Shown in pieces: positions 8,718-17,486 of a stretch of DNA of 64,000 bases. The stretch is taken from contig NZ_SOHK01000020.1 of NCBI RefSeq assembly GCF_004404055.1, forward strand, positions 1 to 64,000, in the 5' to 3' direction. Source of the stretch: Cryobacterium ruanii (GTDB lineage: Bacteria > Actinomycetota > Actinomycetes > Actinomycetales > Microbacteriaceae). Every line of letters starts with the position of its first letter. Within the stretch, counting starts at the first letter, position 1. The notes below the pieces were generated by a model. The model made no database searches and was not told the DNA's origin. It saw nothing but the letters and a program-made list of their open reading frames with translations. A program made the position numbers and the translations under genes.

Positions 8718-10643
8718 ATGAACGGCGAATCAGGTGGGGGCTATCGGGAGGCCTGGCGACGCAGCATTTCGTCGCCCGATGACTTCTGGCTGGAAGCAGC
8801 CGAGGGCATTGACTGGGTCGTCCCGCCCGTGTCGGCGCTGGACCCGGCCGGTCCGGCTACCGGCAGCTGGTTTCCGGGAGGGCGGCTCAACACGAGCTAC
8901 AACGCCCTCGACCGGCATGTTCTCGCCGGCCGCGGCGCCCAGACCGCGCTGATCTACGACTCTGCAATGACCGGCACCCGGGTTCAGCTGAGCTACCTCG
9001 ACCTGCTGGGGCGCGTCGCCAAGTTTGCCGGAGCACTGCGAGCCAACGGCGTCGGCACCGGCGACCGCGTCATCATCTACCTGCCCATGATTCCCGAAGC
9101 CGTCGTCGCTATGCTCGCCTGCGCGCGCATCGGCGCGGTGCACTCGGTCGTATTCGGAGGTTTCGCGGCCGCGGAGCTGGCCGTGCGCATCGATGACGCC
9201 CAACCGAGTGTCATCGTCACGGCATCCGGTGGGCTCGAACCGGGTCGAGCCGTCGAGTATCTGCCGCTCGTCGACAAGGCCATCACCCTCAGTCAGGGGT
9301 CGGTGCACACCGTCATCGTGCGCGATCGGGACAGTATTCCGGGGTCAGCGGCCGACTACCAGGACCGCTCCACCGACACGGTCTGGCTGGACTGGGCCGA
9401 CGAAGAAGCCAAAGCCGCGCCCGCCGACCCGGTTGCCCTCCGTTCCGACGACCCGCTGTACATCCTCTACACCTCCGGCACGACCGGCAAACCCAAAGGC
9501 ATCATCCGTGACAATGGCGGCCACGCCGTCGCGCTGAACTGGTCGATGCGCCACGTCTACGACGTAGGGCCGGGTGACGTTTACTGGGCCGCCTCGGACG
9601 TCGGCTGGGTGGTCGGGCACTCCTATATCGTCTACGCACCGCTGTTGGCCGGGGCGACCACGATCATTTACGAGGGCAAGCCGATCGGAACCCCGGATGC
9701 CGGCGCGTTCTGGCGCGTCGTGGATGACTACAAGGTCAAGGTGCTGTTCACCGCGCCGACCGCCATTCGCGCGATCCGCCGCGTCGACCCAGACCTGCTC
9801 GAACTGAAGAATCACGACGTGTCGAGCCTGACCAGCCTGTTCCTGGCCGGCGAACGCCTCGACCCCGAAACCTTCCACTGGGCCAACGACGGGCTCCACT
9901 GCCCGGTGGTCGACCACTGGTGGCAGACCGAGACCGGTTGGGCCATCTGCGCCAACTTGCTCGGCATCGAGGAGTTGCCGACCAAGCCGGGCTCGGCCAC
10001 CGTTCCGGTGCCCGGGTATGACATTGCCATCCTGGATTCCAGGGGCAAACCGATCGACAAGGTCGACAGGGACGGCAACATCGCTATTCGGCTTCCGTTG
10101 CCACCGGGAACCCTGCTCGGGGTCTGGGGCAGCACGGAACGATTCACTAGTTCCTACCTCACCGCGTTTCCCGGCTACTATGCCACCGGAGACTCCGGCC
10201 ATTTCGACGCCGACGGCTACCTCTTCGTGATGGGCCGCACCGACGACGTCATCAACGTGGCCGGGCACCGCTTGTCGACCGGCTCGCTCGAAGAGGTCCT
10301 CACGCTGCATCCGGCAGTCGCCGAGTGTGCGGTGCTCGGCGTGCACGACCCGGTCAAAGGTCAGCGTGCCGCTGGTTTCGTCACCCTCAAAGCCGGTAGC
10401 AACGTTGACCGCAACGTTCTCGCCGCAGAACTCGTCGCCCTCGTCCGGGAGCATGTCGGCCCGGTTGCAGCATTTCGCGACGTCACAATACTCGACCGAC
10501 TGCCCAAAACGCGGTCGGGCAAGATTCTTCGCAAAACCATTCGGCAGATCGTCGACGGAGAAGAACATACCGTTCCCCCCACCATCGAGGACCCCACCGT
10601 TCTCGACGACCTGAAACGGGCGCTGTCAACATCCGTTTCTTAA
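8718..10643 (+). CDS. prpE: Propionyl-CoA synthetase (acyl-CoA ligase)
   Basis: Activates propionate to propionyl-CoA, feeding the methylcitrate cycle encoded divergently. It is a 641-residue ANL-superfamily enzyme with the acetyl/propionyl-CoA synthetase layout. The phosphate loop is YTSGTTGKPKGI, the substrate-pocket region includes WWQTETGW, and the C-terminal KTRSGKILRK holds the lysine that is acetylated for control in related enzymes. I chose ATG 8718 because GAGAAGG lies five bases upstream. An in-frame ATG at 8703 would add MEKVD and consume that ribosome binding site. Propionate rather than acetate specificity is inferred from the locus. Confidence 0.92.
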   Translation: MNGESGGGYREAWRRSISSPDDFWLEAAEGIDWVVPPVSALDPAGPATGSWFPGGRLNTSYNALDRHVLAGRGAQTALIYDSAMTGTRVQLSYLDLLGRVAKFAGALRANGVGTGDRVIIYLPMIPEAVVAMLACARIGAVHSVVFGGFAAAELAVRIDDAQPSVIVTASGGLEPGRAVEYLPLVDKAITLSQGSVHTVIVRDRDSIPGSAADYQDRSTDTVWLDWADEEAKAAPADPVALRSDDPLYILYTSGTTGKPKGIIRDNGGHAVALNWSMRHVYDVGPGDVYWAASDVGWVVGHSYIVYAPLLAGATTIIYEGKPIGTPDAGAFWRVVDDYKVKVLFTAPTAIRAIRRVDPDLLELKNHDVSSLTSLFLAGERLDPETFHWANDGLHCPVVDHWWQTETGWAICANLLGIEELPTKPGSATVPVPGYDIAILDSRGKPIDKVDRDGNIAIRLPLPPGTLLGVWGSTERFTSSYLTAFPGYYATGDSGHFDADGYLFVMGRTDDVINVAGHRLSTGSLEEVLTLHPAVAECAVLGVHDPVKGQRAAGFVTLKAGSNVDRNVLAAELVALVREHVGPVAAFRDVTILDRLPKTRSGKILRKTIRQIVDGEEHTVPPTIEDPTVLDDLKRALSTSVS

Positions 10644-10717
10644 CCCGGTCGAGACCACGCCTTACCCGACCGCGCACCCAAATTTTTCTTGACACCCCTA
10701 TTTTTCGTCCCTGAGGC

Positions 10718-10724
10718 AAGGAGG
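10718..10724 (+). promoter_or_regulatory. Strong Shine-Dalgarno for the DUF485 gene
   Basis: AAGGAGG four bases before the ATG at 10729, an almost perfect anti-16S match. A TTGACA sequence lies at 10689-10694, but I see no convincing -10 at the right distance. Confidence 0.7.
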
Positions 10725-10728
10725 CCCC

Positions 10729-11076
10729 ATGAGTGAAGCAGTGAAAGACGCCCCACCGAACTCCCGTATTGATTACGAGGCGTATGAGAAGACGCCTCAG
10801 TTCTTGCACATGAAGAAGACCCGCAACCGTTTCGTGGTGCCGCTCTCGATCTTCTTCCTGGTTTGGTACATCGCCTACGTTCTCGCCGCAGCGTACCTGC
10901 GCGATTTCATGGCGACGCCGGTCTTCGGCAGCATCAATATCGGTCTGCTTCTCGGCCTCGGGCAGTTCGTCACCACCTTCGTCATCACGATGAGCTACGT
11001 GACCTTCGCCAACCGCAAGATCGATCCCCTGACCGAAGAACTTCGCGGCGAACTTGAGCGGATGGAACAGCGATGA
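10729..11076 (+). CDS. DUF485 domain-containing membrane protein
   Basis: A 115-residue protein with two hydrophobic segments (about residues 42-63 and 67-95), separated by AAYLRDFMATPVFG, and a charged C-terminus. This is the DUF485 (YjcH-type) pattern. In many bacteria this small protein is encoded immediately before the acetate/propionate sodium symporter, as here. The next gene starts inside its last codons (four-base overlap), so the two are translationally coupled. It probably accompanies or stabilises the transporter; its molecular role is not established. Confidence 0.9.
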   Translation: MSEAVKDAPPNSRIDYEAYEKTPQFLHMKKTRNRFVVPLSIFFLVWYIAYVLAAAYLRDFMATPVFGSINIGLLLGLGQFVTTFVITMSYVTFANRKIDPLTEELRGELERMEQR

Positions 11077-12689
11077 ACGCTTTGCAGATTCTGGCCGAAA
11101 CGGTCAAGCCGGTCGAGAACAACCCGGTATTGAACATCTCGATCTTCCTCGCCTTCGTGGCGGTGACGCTGATCATCGTGATCCGTTCGGGGCGCAACAA
11201 CAAGACCGCCGCAGACTACTACGCGGGCGGCCGCTCCTTCACCGGGCCGCAGAACGGCTTCGCCATTGCCGGCGACTACCTGTCGGCGGCGTCGTTCCTC
11301 GGTATCGTCGGCGCGATCGCCGTCACCGGCTATGACGGTTTCATGTACTCCATCGGATTCCTCGTTGCGTGGCTCGTGGCCCTGCTCCTGGTCGCCGAGC
11401 TGATGCGCAACACGGCCAAGTTCACCATGGCCGATGTGCTCTCCTTCCGGCTGAAGCAGGGCCCCGTGCGCATGGCAGCAGCCACGACCACACTGGCCGT
11501 CTGCTTCTTCTACCTGCTCGCCCAGATGGCTGGTGCCGGCGGACTCGTCTCACTGCTCCTCGGCATCAACGACAAGCTCGGCCAGTCCATCGTGGTCACC
11601 GTCGTCGGTGGACTGATGATCGTCTACGTACTCGTGGGAGGCATGAAGGGCACCACCTGGGTGCAGATTGTCAAGGCATTCCTACTCATCATCGGTGCGT
11701 TCGCCATGACCATCTGGGTACTCGCGATCAACGGCTTCAGCCTGTCGAGCCTGCTCGACAGCGCGGTTGCGGTCTCCGCTGCCGGCACCGACATCCTCGC
11801 GCCGGGTCTGAAGTACGGCGCCAACCCGCTCGACTTCGTCTCGCTCGCCCTCGCCCTGGTTCTCGGAACCGCCGGCCTGCCGCACGTGCTGATGCGTTTC
11901 TACACGGTTCCGACCGCGAAGGAAGCTCGTCGCTCGGTGGTCTGGGCCATCTGGCTCATCGGCGCGTTCTACATCTTCACCCTGGTGCTCGGCTTCGGTG
12001 CCGCGTCGCTTGTCGGTGCAGAAACGATCGAGGCCGCTCCCGGCGGCGTGAACTCGGCCGCCCCTCTACTCGCGCTCGCTCTCGGCGGACCGCTGCTGCT
12101 CGGCTTCATCTCGGCCATCGCCTTCGCGACGATCCTGGCCGTGGTGGCCGGCATCACGATCACGGCGGCAACGAGCTTCGCGCACGACATCTACGGCTCG
12201 GTCATCAAGAAAGGCAAGGGAAACCCCGACGACGAGGTCAAGGTCGCCCGTCGCACCGTTGTCGTCATCGGAGTTTTGGCCATCGCCGGTGGCATCGGCG
12301 TGCAGGGGCAGAACATCGCCTTCCTGGTGGCACTGGCCTTCGCCGTCGCGGCGAGCGCCAACCTGCCCACCATTCTCTACTCCCTGTTCTGGCGTCGTTT
12401 CACCACGCGGGGCGCGGTGTGGAGCATGTACGGCGGACTGTCGTCGGCTGTACTGCTGATCATCTTTTCGCCCGTGTTCTCGGGCACGCCCACCTCCATG
12501 TTTGGCGAAGGTGTCGACTTTGCGTTCTTCCCACTGAGCAACCCGGGCATCGTCTCGATCCCGCTCGGATTCTTCCTGGGCTGGCTCGGATCGGTCACCA
12601 GCACCACGAAGGAGAGCCCGAAGCTCGCCGCCGAAATGGCCGTGCGCTCACTCACCGGACACGGTGCCGAGAAAGCCGTCGAGCACTAA
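11073..12689 (+). CDS. Sodium:solute symporter, acetate/propionate permease (ActP-like)
   Basis: A 538-residue SSS-family transporter with about 13 hydrophobic spans. The family hallmark AADYYAGGRSFTGPQNGFAIAGDYLSAASFLGI is close to the N-terminus, and GLPHVLMRFYTVPTAKEAR lies in the middle, as in ActP and MctC. It should import acetate, propionate or pyruvate with sodium or protons. Its place after prpE and DUF485, divergent from prpDBC, supports short-chain fatty acid uptake. It is the last gene of the unit and is followed by a strong hairpin at 12704. Confidence 0.93.
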   Translation: MNALQILAETVKPVENNPVLNISIFLAFVAVTLIIVIRSGRNNKTAADYYAGGRSFTGPQNGFAIAGDYLSAASFLGIVGAIAVTGYDGFMYSIGFLVAWLVALLLVAELMRNTAKFTMADVLSFRLKQGPVRMAAATTTLAVCFFYLLAQMAGAGGLVSLLLGINDKLGQSIVVTVVGGLMIVYVLVGGMKGTTWVQIVKAFLLIIGAFAMTIWVLAINGFSLSSLLDSAVAVSAAGTDILAPGLKYGANPLDFVSLALALVLGTAGLPHVLMRFYTVPTAKEARRSVVWAIWLIGAFYIFTLVLGFGAASLVGAETIEAAPGGVNSAAPLLALALGGPLLLGFISAIAFATILAVVAGITITAATSFAHDIYGSVIKKGKGNPDDEVKVARRTVVVIGVLAIAGGIGVQGQNIAFLVALAFAVAASANLPTILYSLFWRRFTTRGAVWSMYGGLSSAVLLIIFSPVFSGTPTSMFGEGVDFAFFPLSNPGIVSIPLGFFLGWLGSVTSTTKESPKLAAEMAVRSLTGHGAEKAVEH

Positions 12690-12703
12690 CCCGCATAGCA
12701 ATG

Positions 12704-12744
12704 AACGGGCCGGCCAGGATTTCACTCCTGTCCGGCCCGTTTTT
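12704..12744. terminator. Rho-independent terminator between symporter gene and convergent SDR gene
   Basis: The arms 12704-12719 and 12726-12741 pair at 15 of 16 positions around a six-base loop, with a T-run at 12740-12744. It can serve the symporter operon, and also the convergent SDR gene that ends 14 bases away. Confidence 0.88.
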
Positions 12745-12757
12745 GGTGTTTCTTTGA

Positions 12758-13537
12758 CTACTCGCGCACCTTCAGCTCACCGCGGGCGATTCGGGTCGGA
12801 GCCGCCTGGGCGACCGGCTTGATCACGATCAGGTCGAGGTTCACGTGCGCCGGCCGCTCAACGCTCGACACGATTGTCTCGGCGATATCCTCCGCCAGCA
12901 ACGGATCGGGCACGTTATCGTACGCTGCGATCGCCTTGTCGGCGTCACCGTTGAAGCGAACCAGGCCGAACTCATCCGTTTTGACCATGCCCGGCGCGAT
13001 CTCGATCACCCGGATCGGTTCGCCCGAGAGCTCGAGGCGCAACACCTCGGTCATCGCGTGCGCGGCAAACTTCGCCGCGTTGTACCCGCCACCACCGAGG
13101 TAGGCGACATGGCCCGCAATCGACGTGACGGTCACGATGTCCGCCGACCCGGCACCCGAGTCGATGCCGGCGCGCAGCAGCGGCAGAATGGCCGTGGTGA
13201 CCCGTTTGACCGCGAGCACGTTGATCTCGAACATCCAGGCCCAGTCTTCAATGCTGCCGGCCTCGACGGTATCGAGTCCCTTGGCACCGCCGGCATTGTT
13301 GACGAGGGCGTGCACCGGACCCGTCTCAGCGAGGTAGTCGCGCAGCGCGTCGACATCTGCTTGCACCGTGAGATCGGCGGTGTAGACATCCGCTCCCGTT
13401 TCTGCCTGCAGCACAGCCAGGCGATCGGCACGCCGGGCGACCCCCACCACGTCCCAGCCGTGCTCGCGGAACAGGCGCACGCTCGCCCGTCCGATTCCTG
13501 AACTTGCTCCGGTCACAACCACTCGTCGAGTACTCAT
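12758..13537 (-). CDS. SDR family NAD(P)-dependent oxidoreductase (YdfG-like)
   Basis: A 259-residue classical SDR. TGASSGIGRAS is near the N-terminus, then NNAGGAKG, the Ser of the catalytic triad in VTSIAG, and YNAAKFA as YxxxK. The order ending with PGMVKTDEF resembles YdfG/serine dehydrogenase-type short-chain oxidoreductases; the substrate is not assigned. I place the start at ATG 13537 (MSTRRVV) because GGAG lies a few bases upstream. An in-frame extension to 13579 would overlap the divergent acyltransferase gene and has no binding site. Confidence 0.9.
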   Translation of the reverse strand: MSTRRVVVTGASSGIGRASVRLFREHGWDVVGVARRADRLAVLQAETGADVYTADLTVQADVDALRDYLAETGPVHALVNNAGGAKGLDTVEAGSIEDWAWMFEINVLAVKRVTTAILPLLRAGIDSGAGSADIVTVTSIAGHVAYLGGGGYNAAKFAAHAMTEVLRLELSGEPIRVIEIAPGMVKTDEFGLVRFNGDADKAIAAYDNVPDPLLAEDIAETIVSSVERPAHVNLDLIVIKPVAQAAPTRIARGELKVRE

Positions 13538-13566
13538 TTCTCCATTGTGGCGGGAGAATGGATTCA

Positions 13567-14697
13567 ATGAGCACCGCACCGACGAACTCAGTGGGCATGA
13601 CCACCACTCACACGCACAAGCGACGCGTACCCCTCTGGGACAACGCGCGCTGGATCGCGATCACCCTCATGGTGATCGGTCACGCGATCCTCAAACTCAT
13701 CGCCGAAGCGGATGCCGCGTACACGCTGTACCTGTTCATCTACGCCTTCCACGTGCCGGTTTTCGTGGCCGTGAGCGGCTATTTTGCCAAGTCCGGGCCG
13801 CCCGACGCGCGGCAGATGCACCGGCTGCTCACCGACATCATCCTTCCGTATGTCATCTTCGAGACGATCTGGACCGGCGTGCGCTGGCTTCTCAGCGGCA
13901 AGCTCGTGCCGGAGAAGTTGGTGCCCGACTACTCGACCGCGAGCTGGACCCTGTGGTTCCTGCTCGCCCTGCTGGTCTGGCGCATCGCCCTGCCCTACCT
14001 CGTGCTGCTGCGCTACCCCCTGCTGATCAGCATCATGATCTCCATCGGCGCCGGCTACCTTCCGAATATCGACGGAACCTTCACCCTGGCCCGCGCGCTC
14101 GGGCTGTTGCCGTTCTTCGTGTTCGGCTGGAAGCTGCGCCAGTGGCTGCTGACCGACACCTGGCTGGAGCTGCGCGCCGGTATCATCTGGCGCTGGCGGG
14201 CAGGGGCAATCGGGCTGTTCGCGCTGATCTACCTGATCATTGCGCTGAACATCGAGACCCTGCGCGACCTGCAGGTGCGCCGTTTCCTGCTGTACAACGA
14301 GGCCTACGGGGTCTTCGACTATTCCGAGTTCTGGGCCGGCGGCATCCGCTTGGCGGTCATGCTGCTCGCTTTCGTGCTCATCGTGGCATTCCTGATGCTG
14401 GTTCCGCGGCGCACGACCTGGTTTACCGACCTGGGCGCAGCGACGATGTACATCTACCTGCTGCACACTTTCGTGCTCTACCCGCTGCGCGAAACCGGTG
14501 TGCTCGACGGCCCGCAGCCGGGGTGGGTGCTGCCGGGCATGATCGTACTGAGCGTAGCCATCTCGATCGCGCTCTCGCTCCCCGTAGTCCGACGGGTGTT
14601 TCGGCCGATCGTCGAGCCGCGGGCGCGGTGGCTGTTCCGGTCAACGGCGGCCACGCCGACCGATACCATCGTGGTGCCGAGCCGCGATAATAGGTGA
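13567..14697 (+). CDS. Acyltransferase family 3 membrane protein (fucose 4-O-acetylase-like)
   Basis: A 376-residue polytopic protein with about ten transmembrane segments. It shows the acyltransferase-3 N-terminus: RVPLWDNARWIAITLMVIGHAI carries the conserved Arg and the active-site His of helix one, followed by YAFHVPVFVAVSGYFA. Family members O-acetylate extracellular sugars or surface polymers using acetyl-CoA from the cytoplasm. No sugar-biosynthesis partner lies adjacent, so the acceptor is unknown. In-frame starts at 13558 and 13567 both follow a GGGAG; I prefer 13567 for spacing. Confidence 0.88.
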   Translation: MSTAPTNSVGMTTTHTHKRRVPLWDNARWIAITLMVIGHAILKLIAEADAAYTLYLFIYAFHVPVFVAVSGYFAKSGPPDARQMHRLLTDIILPYVIFETIWTGVRWLLSGKLVPEKLVPDYSTASWTLWFLLALLVWRIALPYLVLLRYPLLISIMISIGAGYLPNIDGTFTLARALGLLPFFVFGWKLRQWLLTDTWLELRAGIIWRWRAGAIGLFALIYLIIALNIETLRDLQVRRFLLYNEAYGVFDYSEFWAGGIRLAVMLLAFVLIVAFLMLVPRRTTWFTDLGAATMYIYLLHTFVLYPLRETGVLDGPQPGWVLPGMIVLSVAISIALSLPVVRRVFRPIVEPRARWLFRSTAATPTDTIVVPSRDNR

Positions 14698-14809
14698 CCA
14701 TCCGCACAACATGACGTTGTGTTTCGCCGCCTGTTGCACGGCCATTCAGGCCTCCTTAAGCTCGGGCCAAAGCGCTGGAGAGTCCGCGCTGTTTGAGCCG
14801 GAGGCTATC

Positions 14810-16141
14810 GTGACCGACAATTCTTCATCGTGGAAGTTTGAAACCAAGCAGGTTCACTCCGGCGCTCATCCCGACCCGGTCACCAATGCGCGGGCCACTC
14901 CGATCTACCAAACCACCTCCTACGTGTTCAACAGCTCCGAGCACGCCCAGAACCTGTTCGCGCTGGCCGAGTTCGGCAACATCTACACCCGCATCCAGAA
15001 CCCCACTCAGGCGGTCGTCGAAGAGCGTGTCGCCGCCCTCGAGGGCGGCACCGCGGCACTGCTGCTGTCGAGCGGCCAGTCGGCATCCACTTTCGCGGTG
15101 TTGAACATCGCGCAGGCCGGCGACCACATCGTGTCGTCGAGCTCGATCTACGGCGGCACCTACAACCTGTTCAAGTACACCCTGGCCAAGCTCGGCATCG
15201 AGGTCACCTTCGTCGAGGACCAGGATGACGCAGCCGAGTGGGAGCGCGCGGTACGTCCGAACACCAAGCTGTTCTTCGCCGAGACCATCGGCAACCCGCG
15301 CATCAACGTGCTCGACATCTCCCTTGTAGCGGATGTCGCCCACGCCGCCGGCATCCCACTCATCGTCGACAACACCATCGCCACGCCGTACCTGATTCGC
15401 CCGTTCGAGCATGGTGCCGACATCATCGTGCACTCGGCCACTAAGTTTCTCGGCGGTCACGGCACCATCATCGGCGGCGTGCTCGTCGACGGTGGCAAGT
15501 TCGAGTGGTCGAAGAACGTGGAGAAGTTCCCCGGGCTGACCGAACCGGACCCGTCCTACCACGGCGCGAGCTACACCACCGCCGTGGGCGACGGCATCGC
15601 CTACGTCATCAAGGCACGTGTGCAGCTGCTGCGCGACCTCGGAAGCGCCATCGCCCCGGCAAGCGCCTGGCAGCTCATCCAGGGCATCGAGACGCTCAGC
15701 CTGCGCATCGAACGCCACGTGCAGAACGCCCAGGACATCGCCGAGTGGCTTGACAACCACGACGACATCGCCTCGGTCAACTACGCCGGACTGCCGTCGA
15801 GCCCGTGGTACGCCGCCGCTAACAAGTACGCGCCGCTCGGCGTCGGCGCGGTGCTCTCCTTCGAGCTCAAGGGCGGGGTCGCGGCTGGCCGCGCCCTCGT
15901 CGACAACCTGAGCCTGTTCAGCCATCTCGCCAACATCGGCGACGTACGCTCCCTCGTGATCCACCCAGCCTCGACCACGCACGCCCAGCTCACCCCGGAG
16001 CAGCAACTGACCGCCGGCGTCACGCCTGGTCTGGTGCGCCTCTCGGTTGGCATCGAGAACGTCGCCGACCTCAAGGCCGACCTCGAGGCCGGCCTTGCCG
16101 CCGCCCGCGCCGTCGTCAAACGCGACCGCGCCGACGCCTAA
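14810..16141 (+). CDS. metY: O-acetylhomoserine sulfhydrylase (homocysteine synthase)
   Basis: Converts O-acetylhomoserine and sulfide to homocysteine with PLP. The 443-residue protein has the Cys/Met-metabolism fold: SSGQSASTFAV for the phosphate pocket, VDNTIATPYLIRPFEHGADI, and HSATKFLGGHG with the Schiff-base lysine. The GTG start at 14810 follows a GGAGG with correct spacing. A reading from 14711 would add 33 residues unlike any MetY N-terminus. The next gene, metX, supplies its substrate. A hairpin between them may tune their relative expression. Confidence 0.95.
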   Translation: MTDNSSSWKFETKQVHSGAHPDPVTNARATPIYQTTSYVFNSSEHAQNLFALAEFGNIYTRIQNPTQAVVEERVAALEGGTAALLLSSGQSASTFAVLNIAQAGDHIVSSSSIYGGTYNLFKYTLAKLGIEVTFVEDQDDAAEWERAVRPNTKLFFAETIGNPRINVLDISLVADVAHAAGIPLIVDNTIATPYLIRPFEHGADIIVHSATKFLGGHGTIIGGVLVDGGKFEWSKNVEKFPGLTEPDPSYHGASYTTAVGDGIAYVIKARVQLLRDLGSAIAPASAWQLIQGIETLSLRIERHVQNAQDIAEWLDNHDDIASVNYAGLPSSPWYAAANKYAPLGVGAVLSFELKGGVAAGRALVDNLSLFSHLANIGDVRSLVIHPASTTHAQLTPEQQLTAGVTPGLVRLSVGIENVADLKADLEAGLAAARAVVKRDRADA

Positions 16142-16152
16142 AGCCGGCCTTC

Positions 16153-16184
16153 GCCCGGGCGCACAACGTAACATGCGCCCGGGC
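16153..16184 (+). terminator. Intercistronic hairpin between metY and metX
   Basis: The arms 16153-16163 and 16174-16184 are perfect 11-bp complements (GCCCGGGCGCA with TGCGCCCGGGC) around a ten-base loop. There is no U-tract. It could be a weak terminator, an mRNA-stability element, or the end of metY transcription with metX having its own promoter. Confidence 0.6.
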
Positions 16185-16213
16185 CGTTCATTCCGCCGCC
16201 AGAATGGACGTGT

Positions 16214-17416
16214 ATGGAATGGCAATCATCAGCAGACACGGTCCCGTCGAGCTTCATCACCGAAGCCCAGGCGCGCTCGGTCCTCGGCAAGCCTCCGGCT
16301 ACCGGTGCCTGGCGCGACGGCGACCCGGTCGGCCACCGCCAGTTCCTGAACCTTGGCCCGCTCACCTTCGAAGCCGGTGGCGGCCTGCCGGCGAGCCGCC
16401 TCGCCTATGAAACTTGGGGCTTACTCAGCCCGGCCGGCGACAACGCCGTGCTCGTGCTGCACGCCCTCACCGGTGACAGCCACGTGGTCGGTTCCCCCGG
16501 CCCCGGCCATGAAACCGGTGGCTGGTGGGACGGCATCGTCGGCCCCGGACTGGCCATCGACACCGATGTCTGGTTCGTCGTGGCACCGAACATGCTCGGC
16601 GGCTGCCAGGGCAGCACCGGACCGGCCTCGCTCGCGCCCGACGGGCTGGAATGGGGCATCCGCTTTCCGTACCTGACCATTCGGGATCAGGTCACGGCGC
16701 AGCGCGTGTTCAGCGACCGGCTTGGAATCGACCGCTGGGCGGCCGTCGTCGGCGGGTCCATGGGCGGCATGCACGCCCTCGAATGGGCGATCGAGACCCC
16801 CGACCGGGTCGACCGCCTCATCATCCTGGCCGCGCCGCCCCGCACGACCGCCGACCAGATCGGCCTCAACTCGGTGCAGATCCAGGCCATCCGCACCGAC
16901 CCGGCCTTTCGTGCCGGCGACTATTACGACGAAGCGGATGGCGACGGCCCGACCCGCGGGCTTGCCCTGGCTCGTCGCATGGCCCTGCTCAACTACCGCA
17001 GCCCGGCCGAACTGAACGCCCGCTTCGACCGCGGCTGGCAGAGCGGCATCAGTCCGCTCGGCGCCAACGGCCGCTTCGCCGTGGAATCGTACCTGGACTT
17101 TCACGGCAACAAGTTCACCCGGCGTTTCGACGCCAACAGCTACATCGTGCTCGTCGAGGCGATGAATTCCCACGACGTCGGTCGCGATCGGGGCGGTGTT
17201 GCCGCCGCCCTCGGCCGGGTCAGCGCCCGTTCGGTTGTCGTCGGAATCGACAGCGACCGGCTGTTTCCGGTCGCCGGTCAGCGCACCATCGCAGCCCACC
17301 TGCTCAACAATATCGACGGCCCCACCGCGGTGGTGTTGGAATCCGGATATGGTCACGATGGTTTCCTCATTGAGAACGCAGCAATCGGTGTCCAGATTCG
17401 GCGGGTGTTGCACTAG
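16214..17416 (+). CDS. metX: Homoserine O-acetyltransferase
   Basis: Acetylates homoserine with acetyl-CoA, the first committed step to methionine by direct sulfhydrylation. The 400-residue alpha/beta-hydrolase protein has LVLHALTGDSHV (oxyanion region), the nucleophile elbow GGSMGGMHALEWA, and the catalytic Asp/His region near the C-terminus (IDSDRLFPVAGQ and SGYGHDGFLIE). It pairs with metY 72 bases upstream. The start ATG at 16214 has only a weak GG-rich region ahead of it. Confidence 0.96.
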   Translation: MEWQSSADTVPSSFITEAQARSVLGKPPATGAWRDGDPVGHRQFLNLGPLTFEAGGGLPASRLAYETWGLLSPAGDNAVLVLHALTGDSHVVGSPGPGHETGGWWDGIVGPGLAIDTDVWFVVAPNMLGGCQGSTGPASLAPDGLEWGIRFPYLTIRDQVTAQRVFSDRLGIDRWAAVVGGSMGGMHALEWAIETPDRVDRLIILAAPPRTTADQIGLNSVQIQAIRTDPAFRAGDYYDEADGDGPTRGLALARRMALLNYRSPAELNARFDRGWQSGISPLGANGRFAVESYLDFHGNKFTRRFDANSYIVLVEAMNSHDVGRDRGGVAAALGRVSARSVVVGIDSDRLFPVAGQRTIAAHLLNNIDGPTAVVLESGYGHDGFLIENAAIGVQIRRVLH

Positions 17417-17486
17417 GGCAATCGCGTACGTGTGGCGCCCGGTATGGTGCTGATAGACACGTTCAACTCCAACCGGACAGGCATCC

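Noticed and set aside
10689-10694. TTGACA as a promoter for the DUF485 gene
   Set aside because: No -10-like hexamer 16-19 bases downstream; kept only as a note.
14698-14809. SAM riboswitch before metY
   Set aside because: I could not recognise conserved helices or core motifs of SAM-I, -II or -IV by eye.
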